Below are positions 16,544-23,340 of a stretch of 29,785 bases of DNA, one piece after another. The DNA is from Clostridiales bacterium. Lineage in GTDB: Bacteria > Bacillota > Clostridia > Peptostreptococcales > Anaerovoracaceae. Numbering within the stretch: the first letter of the stretch is position 1; each line of letters opens with the position of its first letter. The stretch is from contig WRJV01000341.1 in NCBI GenBank assembly GCA_009778415.1, positions 1 through 29,785 on the forward strand, written 5' to 3'. The notes beneath the pieces are model-generated. The model was not told where the DNA came from. It saw only the letters and a program-made list of their open reading frames with translations, and ran no database searches. The position numbers were made by a program, and so were the translations under genes.

Positions 16544-19500
16544 ACGTGCAGCTCCTGCTCTGCCGAGGCCCTCAGCTTTTCGCTCTCTTTGAAAGCATTC
16601 ATCACTTCTTCCAGTGCTTCCATGGTGCCCGCATTGGTTTCTTGCAGTGCGCCGGCGGCGCCAAGCCTCTGCTCTACAGCACGCATGCTTGCGGCACCGA
16701 GGGCGAGCAGCGCCTGGGATTTCCACAGGGCAATCGAATTGGCGACAGCCGACTGGATTTTTTCGGCGAGCTCTGTTTCGCTGCCCTGAAGCATCTGTAT
16801 CTGCGTTGCCATCTGCAGCGATATCTCCCGGCTCGCCTGCAGGCCTTGGAGCTTTTTTTCAAGCCAAATGCCTGCGTCCGTCAACCCTTGCGGTTCATGA
16901 GCATCTGCCTGGCACCTGATTTCCGCGATTTTCTGCTCAACTGCTGCGATGTGCAGCGAAGCCAACCTGCACAACTCCTGATTTTCATCGTACATTTTGC
17001 TGTACAGCACAATGCCCTTCATCATCTGTATCCTGATCTTCTCAAGCTGCAGAAGGGTTTTGTCTACCTTGGCTTCGGCTAACCTGTATGCGTCCGCGAT
17101 TTTCTCTGCCATGTTTTCTGGTTTTGTGAACAATCTTGCTATTTTGCTGTTGCCATAGCTTTCGGCGTCAAAATCCCTTATCTGTGAAATCAGCAAAGAA
17201 AGCGCCGCCGCCGCTTCACCAGTCCTGTTGGCAGCAACGTTTCTCAGCACACTGTCGGAAAGCCCTGCAATCCCGCTCTGCACGGGCGCCCCGAACCTGA
17301 TGATTGAGGCGGGGCTTGACATGTCGATGCTTGCTGATGTTCTTTCGGCTTGCCTTTTTTCATCTTCGCCGAGCATGGCATGCCTGAGCTCGCCTTTCAA
17401 AACCGCAACATCTATGTCCGTCTGGGCAAGCTCTGCTTTTTTCAGGCTGACGTTGCCGCTAAAGCTCGCTTGGATGTTGTTTTGCTTCAATTTGATCAAA
17501 AGCAGCCTCTCTTTGCCATCGGGGGTCCTCGTATAAATCAGCCTGCCGCTTCTCGACAAGCGGAGCTTTTTCATCAGAAATTTTGCGTTTTCTTTTTTTG
17601 CGCCTACAATTCCGGGGACGGCGAAATGCGTTTCCTTCGCTTCTATGACGTACCTGGGGTTTTTAATCTCAGAGAGCATTTCCACGAACGCCTCGCGAAA
17701 AACCGAATTTTCCTTCAATGTTGCATCCTTGAGGTAAAACCCGGTATGCCCGTAGCGTTTCAGAAACACCAGCTGAGCCTTAACGTTGACTGCATCCATG
17801 TGCTTCAGCGTGCTGAGTACCGCGCTTCCTGCAAAGTACAAAGCACCGTTTCTGAGCGTGAACACCGAGGGTGGCTTACCCTTAAGCACTGATGGCAGAG
17901 ACAGCCAAAGTATCCTGCCGAGCCCTGTGAGCGACTTCATGAAGCCCAGCTTCCTAGTCCTTAGAGCCTCGCTGTCCGAATCGCCGCCTTCTGCTGCGCC
18001 ATGGAATTTGCTTATTCTGATGGGCGAATAGCTTTTTAGCGCACTTGCCCAACGGCTGCGCATCTGCCCCCTGTCGAGCGCACAGCCCATCGTCGATTCG
18101 TTGAGCTTCGCCAATTCCTCTCCGCTGTACGTTTTTTCCTCGATGCCAAGCCGTTCAATGCCGTAGTCTATCAAGTCCCTGCTGGCGCCAACCCCTTCAA
18201 AGGCTTCAAACCGCCGTTTCAGCATTTCAAAATCCGGCCCGAGCCCATACTCGTCTTTCCCAAGTTTCTCCATGCAGACCAGGTGCCAGATGTTCGCGGA
18301 TTTGTCCGGGTCGGGCGCAAACGTCCTGATGGCCCTGCCCCTGACTTGGTTGGACGTAACGAACGAGGCAATGGAAGTCGCCATTATGAGCGCGTTTACA
18401 AAGGGGGCGTCCCAACCTTCACCGATAAGTGCGCTGCTGCCCACCAAGACATTTACGTCGCTCTTTTCAAAAAGGCTTGAGACCACTCCGACCGCACTCT
18501 TTGCCGCCTTTCCCCTGAAGCTGACTTTGGCGTAACTGAAATCAAAGCTAAGCGCTTGGATTGAGACGTCCTCTTCTGCAGCCCCGAATTCGCTGACAAC
18601 CCTCAGCAGCTGATCATTTAGCCTGGCAGGTATGATGGTTATCTCGCCTGTCAGCACGATGGCTTCTCCGGCATTGCTGCGGACCAGCTTTGCAAATATC
18701 GGTATGACGCCGACAAGCTTTATGTCTTCTTCGCCCCACAGGTCCAGCACATTTTGGTAAATGTTTTCAGCGATCACGACCAGCTTCAGCTTGTCTCCGA
18801 GGTTCTCCCTTTCCTTGCCGATGATCTCCTTGATGCTCTCCAGTTTCCCGACATTTTGGGTTATCCTCGCCTTCAAGCCTTCGGTGCCGCTCAAGGTCAC
18901 TTTCCTGTCAGCTATTGCGCCGAGGGAGTTCAGCTCTTTTCTCACTTCTCTGAAGAAAGCGGCAAAATCCGAGTAGGATTTTGAGTCTGGCCCAAGGCAA
19001 TAGCCAAGCAAGGTTTCCAAATCTGCCAAACTGAAGCCTGAAATGCTGGCTTCTGACAATGACAAGCCGTTTGAGGGGAATTTTGCGCCGTTGAAACGCA
19101 AAAACTTGAGCATCGCCAAGTAGTAGTCGAAATTGTCGAGGAAATAGTCCAGTTTCGCGTTGACGTCGATAATGCCCTCATGCAGCGACACGGCGGCTAC
19201 GAGTTTTTCAGAAGACTTCATCTTTTCAACAAAACCGTTCAGCTTGAATTTTACCGCCTCGATGTCGCCCATCTGAGCCTTGTCTGGGTAATTGAAAAAA
19301 ACGTAGTCCTGATGCTCGGCCAAGTTGTTTTTCAAAACCAGTTCCGGCACTGTTATTTCAACGTCGATGTTTCCGCAAAGCCCTATGTATTTGTTCCAGA
19401 CTGCCCTGCTCATGTCGTATGGCGGCGTCGCGGTCAGTGAAATTGTCGTGGCCCCGCCAATGTTTTTAATCATGTCGTTTGCTGCGTCAAGCCAGGCTGC

Positions 19501-19938
19501 TTTCAGATGGTGGGCTTCGTCCAGTATTACGGTTTTTACCCCGGCCTCCCTGAGATTTTCCAGTACAACCGGCGGTTTGCCCTTTTTCGCCACCGCTGAA
19601 TATTCGGCATACAGGGCCTGGTACGTTGTGACTGTAAGCAGCTTCGGGTTGTTAAGTTCATCGCTTACTTTGCCTGTTAAGTCAATACTTTCTGCAAAAT
19701 CCGTTTCAAACCTGTCCAGCCACTGCTCCCTGAGCGCTACTGTTGGCGCAAGCACAAGCGCCGGCGCCCCGAATTCTATCATGATCTGCAGCCCCAGCGC
19801 GGTCTTTCCTGCCCCGGGGGCAGCCACCACATGTATCTTCCCGTCGTTTTCCAGATACTTTGGGATTTCCCCCAATGCCCGCGCCTGGTAATCACGGAAC
19901 TGGTATTTGAATTTGCAGCCTGAAAAAACGCCCCCCAT
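16516..19938 (-). CDS. SF2 DEAD/DEAH-type helicase fused to a C-terminal TelA domain
   Basis: Large protein (1140 residues from the ATG at 19938, with AGGTGG five bases upstream; a GTG at 19947 would add three). Residue numbers below count from that GTG. Helicase motifs: I AAPGAGKTAL (42-51), II ILDEAHHL (141-148), III SLTATPP (170-176), V GSSALIGEGWD (503-513), VI QVRGRAIRT (534-542). Residues 760-840 contain FAVPGIVG and LIYTRTPDGKERLL, which I recognise from the C-terminus of clostridial helicases of this kind, so the helicase appears complete. From about 870 to the end the sequence matches TelA (toxic anion resistance, KlaA/YaaN family): IIRFGAPVQSGIAGLSD, then REISLQMATQIQMLQGSE and EKIQSAVANSIALWKSQ, then a coiled-coil end. 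The gene directly upstream is XpaC-like, the usual TelA partner. No tellurite genes are nearby. Function unknown. Confidence 0.87.
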   Translation of the reverse strand: MGGVFSGCKFKYQFRDYQARALGEIPKYLENDGKIHVVAAPGAGKTALGLQIMIEFGAPALVLAPTVALREQWLDRFETDFAESIDLTGKVSDELNNPKLLTVTTYQALYAEYSAVAKKGKPPVVLENLREAGVKTVILDEAHHLKAAWLDAANDMIKNIGGATTISLTATPPYDMSRAVWNKYIGLCGNIDVEITVPELVLKNNLAEHQDYVFFNYPDKAQMGDIEAVKFKLNGFVEKMKSSEKLVAAVSLHEGIIDVNAKLDYFLDNFDYYLAMLKFLRFNGAKFPSNGLSLSEASISGFSLADLETLLGYCLGPDSKSYSDFAAFFREVRKELNSLGAIADRKVTLSGTEGLKARITQNVGKLESIKEIIGKERENLGDKLKLVVIAENIYQNVLDLWGEEDIKLVGVIPIFAKLVRSNAGEAIVLTGEITIIPARLNDQLLRVVSEFGAAEEDVSIQALSFDFSYAKVSFRGKAAKSAVGVVSSLFEKSDVNVLVGSSALIGEGWDAPFVNALIMATSIASFVTSNQVRGRAIRTFAPDPDKSANIWHLVCMEKLGKDEYGLGPDFEMLKRRFEAFEGVGASRDLIDYGIERLGIEEKTYSGEELAKLNESTMGCALDRGQMRSRWASALKSYSPIRISKFHGAAEGGDSDSEALRTRKLGFMKSLTGLGRILWLSLPSVLKGKPPSVFTLRNGALYFAGSAVLSTLKHMDAVNVKAQLVFLKRYGHTGFYLKDATLKENSVFREAFVEMLSEIKNPRYVIEAKETHFAVPGIVGAKKENAKFLMKKLRLSRSGRLIYTRTPDGKERLLLIKLKQNNIQASFSGNVSLKKAELAQTDIDVAVLKGELRHAMLGEDEKRQAERTSASIDMSSPASIIRFGAPVQSGIAGLSDSVLRNVAANRTGEAAAALSLLISQIRDFDAESYGNSKIARLFTKPENMAEKIADAYRLAEAKVDKTLLQLEKIRIQMMKGIVLYSKMYDENQELCRLASLHIAAVEQKIAEIRCQADAHEPQGLTDAGIWLEKKLQGLQASREISLQMATQIQMLQGSETELAEKIQSAVANSIALWKSQALLALGAASMRAVEQRLGAAGALQETNAGTMEALEEVMNAFKESEKLRASAEQELHVIEHKLSIN

Positions 19939-19947
19939 GCCAACCAC

Positions 19948-20406
19948 CTAAAGCAGCTTGTTTTTCTTAAGCTCGGCGAACAATATTTCTATTTCTGCCC
20001 CTGTGCTTGCGCTGCTTTGAACTGCAACGCTTTCCAATATGCGGTCGAACGCTCTTCTTGCTTCCGGGACGAACTCCTCGATCAGTGCGGCGGTGCGGCT
20101 TGCCTCTTCGCTTGAAGCACAGCCCGCCTTTATGGCGACGTACTGGTTCAGTATCCCGGCAAGCTCCGGCAGGTAATAATCGATGAACAGCTTCGCCTTG
20201 GGTATTTTGCTGCCGCATTCTGTCAGGCACTGCAAGATTTTCTGCGTAGACCTGCATATCTCCAAAACATCCTTTTGGATTTTAAGGCCGGACGTCCTTT
20301 CGTAGATTAATTTGAGCTCCATAAGGGTCGCTTTCAGCTTTTGCAGGTATTCCAGATCGCTCCCTGCCTGCCCTGTTTTCACGTTTGTTTTTTTGAATAC
20401 TGGCAT
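19948..20406 (-). CDS. XpaC-like protein (TelA partner)
   Basis: Small, mainly helical soluble protein of 152 residues. The central and C-terminal part, with FIDYYLPELAGILNQYV (74-90), a helix ending FVPEARRAFDRIL and a final EIEILFAELKKNKLL, resembles the XpaC family (annotated historically as hydrolysis of 5-bromo-4-chloroindolyl phosphate). The hydrophobic N-terminal region of longer XpaC proteins is missing; here the first 20 residues are polar. xpaC commonly sits beside telA (yaaN) in Firmicutes. The stop touches the start region of the helicase-TelA gene, so they should be co-translated. The assignment rests on remembered family patterns. Confidence 0.7.
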   Translation of the reverse strand: MPVFKKTNVKTGQAGSDLEYLQKLKATLMELKLIYERTSGLKIQKDVLEICRSTQKILQCLTECGSKIPKAKLFIDYYLPELAGILNQYVAIKAGCASSEEASRTAALIEEFVPEARRAFDRILESVAVQSSASTGAEIEILFAELKKNKLL

Positions 20407-20456
20407 TTTGAAACCTTTAGGTTTGCCCCTCCTGCCATTGCTGGCTTGTTTGTTTT

Positions 20457-20485
20457 ATTATAGCAGAAACTCAAGCGTTTTTGAA
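20457..20485 (-). promoter_or_regulatory. Putative promoter of the XpaC / helicase-TelA operon
   Basis: Minus strand TTCAAA (20480-20485), 17-base spacer, perfect TATAAT (20457-20462) preceded by TGC (extended -10), about 50 bases before the XpaC-like start. Confidence 0.65.
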
Positions 20486-20517
20486 CAAAAGCATTATCAA
20501 TTTGAAGCCAAACGTGT

Positions 20518-20523
20518 TATAAT
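20518..20523 (+). promoter_or_regulatory. Extended -10 element of the phosphotransferase gene
   Basis: TGTTATAAT on the plus strand with perfect TATAAT. No good -35 is seen at the right distance. Transcription would start about 17 bases before the ATG, leaving room for the AAGGGA ribosome site only. The -10 elements of the two divergent promoters are about 60 bases apart. Confidence 0.6.
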
Positions 20524-20546
20524 TTTGTATTGCGAAGGGACATGAC

Positions 20547-21650
20547 ATGAATGAAGCACACGCACAGATGATAGAAATCATAGAAGAAAACTACTCGTTG
20601 GGCAATGTCGTTGAAATTCAAGAAATTTTCGGCGGCTACACCAGCCGCGCTTTCAGGGCAGCTTTGGAGAAAAACGGAGAGCGCAAGAACTGGTTCTTCC
20701 GGGAGTATTTGAAGCCAAAACCCGAATCCGAGGTATTGTTTGAGCACAACCTCCTCCTTCACGCCAGAAAAAACGGCTTCGACAAAGGCGCCGTGCCCAT
20801 GGCGGCAAAGGATGGCAAATCCTATGTGTGCAAAGCCCAAGACGAGGGCGGGCACCAAAGGCAGCGCTATTTCGCTCTGTACGAATTCTTGGCAGGAGAC
20901 GAGCCTTACGACTGGATTGAAAACATAATGCCACAAAAGTCATATCTCGGCATTGCTGGCCTGGTTGCAGAATTCCACGATGCGGTATCCGATTTCGACC
21001 CTGAAGGCTGCAACGGCTCAGAGCCGCCAATCCTTGAATTCATAAAGGAGTTTCCCGAGAAATTCCTTTGTTACTACGAGGGCTGCATAAACGCCGGAAT
21101 CAAAAATCGCTATACGGATTATATGCACAGCCAGCTGGACTGTCTTGAGGAAACCGCAAACAGGCTCTGTTTTGCAGATGCCAAAGCCGGGCAGCTTCCT
21201 GTGATACCGGTGCAGTGCGACGTGCATCCAGGAAACTTCAAGTTCGCCGGAGACGAATGCGTGGGCATATTCGATTTTGAAGCAGCAAAGATGGACTTGC
21301 GTCTGTTTGAAATAGCCCTCGGCGTGTTCAACTGTTTTTCTTCGTGGCAGGAAAACTCTGACGGAGCCATTCGCCTGAGCGAGGCAAAAGAGTTCCTAAG
21401 CGCCTACAACGCAAAGCTACTTGAACTGGGCAGCAGCCTCCCCCCCTTGACGAAAACAGAAAAGCAGTATTTCCCCGAAGCGCTGCAATTGAGCAACATG
21501 TACATGGCCCAGTGGTGCATAAGGGTTTACTGCACTAACACGGCAGGCGACCCTGACGAATACTTTTGGTATCTTGAGCACATGATGCGAAGCATAAAGT
21601 GGGTCGAAGAAAACAAGGCCGGCATACTGGCAATGGCAGAGCAGCTTTAG
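20547..21650 (+). CDS. Phosphotransferase (APH / choline kinase-like fold)
   Basis: Kinase-like protein of 367 residues. The catalytic loop reads VQCDVHPGNFKF, corresponding to the HGDxxxxN loop of aminoglycoside/choline/homoserine kinases. The metal-binding segment is GIFDFEAAKMD, and the N-lobe begins with a glycine-containing strand EIFGGYTSRAF. The substrate is unknown; family members phosphorylate small alcohols, sugars, antibiotics or spore components. The ATG has AAGGGA at good spacing. It is transcribed away from the XpaC/helicase-TelA operon across a 140-base region holding both promoters, so shared control is possible but not shown. Confidence 0.8.
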   Translation: MNEAHAQMIEIIEENYSLGNVVEIQEIFGGYTSRAFRAALEKNGERKNWFFREYLKPKPESEVLFEHNLLLHARKNGFDKGAVPMAAKDGKSYVCKAQDEGGHQRQRYFALYEFLAGDEPYDWIENIMPQKSYLGIAGLVAEFHDAVSDFDPEGCNGSEPPILEFIKEFPEKFLCYYEGCINAGIKNRYTDYMHSQLDCLEETANRLCFADAKAGQLPVIPVQCDVHPGNFKFAGDECVGIFDFEAAKMDLRLFEIALGVFNCFSSWQENSDGAIRLSEAKEFLSAYNAKLLELGSSLPPLTKTEKQYFPEALQLSNMYMAQWCIRVYCTNTAGDPDEYFWYLEHMMRSIKWVEENKAGILAMAEQL

Positions 21651-21691
21651 CGGGCCGCCTTCATTTTTAGTCACTCATTCAATTCATGTCT

Positions 21692-22042
21692 TCAAACAGG
21701 TGCAAAAGCTGCAAACCACAATGCCCCTGCTGCGAAAGACAACAGATTGAGAAATGCCGACAGCATCAGCGATTTCGGCAAGCCGAACCTGCAGAGATAA
21801 TTGTATACGGCGGCCTCAACAAAAACTGCCGCGATTTCTGACACAAGCAATGCCGGGCAGTATGCACCCTCTCCAAGCAAATTCACAGATACCAGCAACG
21901 ACAAGTTCAGCGCCGGGTTCGTGAGAAGGTTGCACAAAAAGCTGTAATACACGTACCGCTTCTGCCTGAATACGATCAGGACAGCGGCGCCTTCAACGAT
22001 AGCTGTTATCACAAAACATTCCAAGAACAGTAGATATGTCAT
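21692..22042 (-). CDS. Small multi-pass membrane protein, unknown function
   Basis: Protein of 116 residues, mostly hydrophobic, with about four predicted membrane helices (about 3-25, 38-57, 63-82, 92-113). The segment NLLTNPALNLSLL is the most recognisable part; I have seen similar stretches in unnamed Firmicute membrane proteins but know no function. The ATG overlaps the preceding 56-residue gene by four bases (ATGA), so it is translationally coupled to it and, through it, to the MFS gene. It converges on the phosphotransferase gene, with 41 bases between the stops and no clear terminator. Confidence 0.7.
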   Translation of the reverse strand: MTYLLFLECFVITAIVEGAAVLIVFRQKRYVYYSFLCNLLTNPALNLSLLVSVNLLGEGAYCPALLVSEIAAVFVEAAVYNYLCRFGLPKSLMLSAFLNLLSFAAGALWFAAFAPV

Positions 22043-22209
22043 CCTTCATCATCATTCTTCTTGCGGGCGGTTCTTATGAGCTTAACCGTTAGTACAATTA
22101 AGCCGACAACAAGCACGATAATAAGAGCCGGAACGCCGAAAATGAACAGCAGCACCAATGGGCCTCCCGCGTCAAACATCGTATTGTTAATTCTTTTGTA
22201 TTTTTTCAC
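22039..22209 (-). CDS. Small single-pass membrane protein
   Basis: Protein of 56 residues with a polar N-terminus (VKKYKRINNT), one strong membrane helix (LVLLFIFGVPALIIVLVVGLI) and a basic tail RTARKKNDDEG. The start chosen is the GTG at 22209 with AGGTG upstream. The open frame extends to 22329, but the extra 40 residues lie inside the MFS gene and are its shadow. It starts four bases after the MFS stop and overlaps the next gene by ATGA. Function unknown; possibly an accessory of the neighbouring membrane proteins. Confidence 0.6.
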   Translation of the reverse strand: MKKYKRINNTMFDAGGPLVLLFIFGVPALIIVLVVGLIVLTVKLIRTARKKNDDEG

Positions 22210-22213
22210 TTTT

Positions 22214-23263
22214 TCACCTCGCCTTTCCATCAAGCACAAAGCACAGACACAACGCTGAAACAACTGTAAGCACCGCAAAAACAGCGGACGGGTTCGCAAC
22301 TGACATGAAAAACGTCGGCACGTTCCCACAAAGCAGTGCCAGCGTGGTTATTCCGAACGAAAGCCCCGGGCAACGCGGCAGCACTGACGCTATCGCGCAA
22401 AGTGTCACGGGCATGTTCATGTTGAACAGAGCGATGCCAATAATAAAGGCCCAGGGGCTCGCATACCAAAAGGCCAGCAAAACCGAAGACGACAGCAGGC
22501 TGAAGACAGCGACTTTTCTTGCTCCAATGCTGTCAGCCAAAAATCCTCCGGAAGCCTTGCCAAGAAACGCGCCAAGCGCCGGAAACAAGAAGAACGCCGG
22601 CGTTGTCCTCCATGCGGCTTGAGCTAGAATTATAGAGCCTGCAAACGAGCGGACCGCAATCGAAACCGACGGCAAGAAGACAATTGCTCCAAAACCAGCT
22701 TCTGGTTTCGTGACGGAAAACACGGCTTTTTCATTGCTTGTTTCCTTATGCCTGATGCAAAATGCGAAAATCAATACAGTGCAAAGTGCGAGAATGCCCA
22801 TTGGGACATAAACGGGTAAAGAGCCGCCCTTCCCTGCTAAAGTTCCAACGCCGACGCCAAGCGCCCCAGCAGACACGAAAACGCCGCTCCTCGCCATTTT
22901 ACCTCCGGCGTTGCGGAGGCAGTCAATCCCTCCACCGACATGAAAGCAGGCGTTCCCAAGCCCAATGAGAGCTATCGACGCCGCAGGGCATTGCATAAAA
23001 AACAGCCCTGCAATCAACAGAAAACAGCCTATGGCTTCAACCGGTGTTTTTCTGTGCGCGTCGCAGAAATAACCGATCAGAGGCTGTAGGCCAAAAGCCG
23101 TGACATTGTATGCAAGAAACCCTAAAGTCGCCGCTTTGTCCGAGTGGGTTCCGCTGGAATGCCACGCAAAAAGCATGAAGAAGCAAGAAAAATCAACACA
23201 AAAGTGTGAAAGCGTATAAACGATAAGAGAATTACGGTAAACAACATTCACCTCCCCTGCCAA
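22214..23263 (-). CDS. MFS transporter
   Basis: Integral membrane protein of about 349 residues with some ten to eleven hydrophobic helices. The loop FCDAHRKTPVE between helices two and three matches the major facilitator motif A position, and GGFLADSIGARKVA repeats it in the second half. It is shorter than the usual 400 residues, so one or two helices may be missing or short. The start is a TTG at 23263 with AGGA five bases upstream; an in-frame GTG at 23251 is alternative but overlaps the purine-rich run. The substrate cannot be predicted. First gene of a three-gene membrane operon. Confidence 0.82.
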   Translation of the reverse strand: MAGEVNVVYRNSLIVYTLSHFCVDFSCFFMLFAWHSSGTHSDKAATLGFLAYNVTAFGLQPLIGYFCDAHRKTPVEAIGCFLLIAGLFFMQCPAASIALIGLGNACFHVGGGIDCLRNAGGKMARSGVFVSAGALGVGVGTLAGKGGSLPVYVPMGILALCTVLIFAFCIRHKETSNEKAVFSVTKPEAGFGAIVFLPSVSIAVRSFAGSIILAQAAWRTTPAFFLFPALGAFLGKASGGFLADSIGARKVAVFSLLSSSVLLAFWYASPWAFIIGIALFNMNMPVTLCAIASVLPRCPGLSFGITTLALLCGNVPTFFMSVANPSAVFAVLTVVSALCLCFVLDGKAR

Positions 23264-23280
23264 TTGTATCCTGTAATTTT

Positions 23281-23328
23281 GGCTTGATTCAAGCCACCCC
23301 GTGCCTGCTCCAAGAAACAGGCACGGGG
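23281..23328. terminator. Two adjacent inverted repeats between the dockerin and MFS genes
   Basis: GGCTTGA/TCAAGCC (23281-23295, one-base loop) lies directly beside an 11-bp perfect stem CCCCGTGCCTG/CAGGCACGGGG with a 10-base loop (23297-23328). The strong stem begins 12 bases after the stop of the dockerin gene and probably ends its transcript. No T-run follows on either strand, so a classic intrinsic terminator is not proven. Confidence 0.55.
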
Positions 23329-23340
23329 AGCAAATGACGA

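Noticed and set aside
17340..17460. Frameshift or assembly join between helicase and TelA
   Set aside because: The frame is continuous and the linker reads as ordinary protein (KAELAQTDIDVAVLKGELRH). The XpaC-like partner upstream supports a real TelA module, though only outside comparison can settle it.
22210..22329. 40-residue N-terminal extension of the 56-residue membrane protein
   Set aside because: It lies inside the MFS gene, is Cys/Arg-rich shadow sequence, and a GTG with a ribosome site exists just after the MFS stop.
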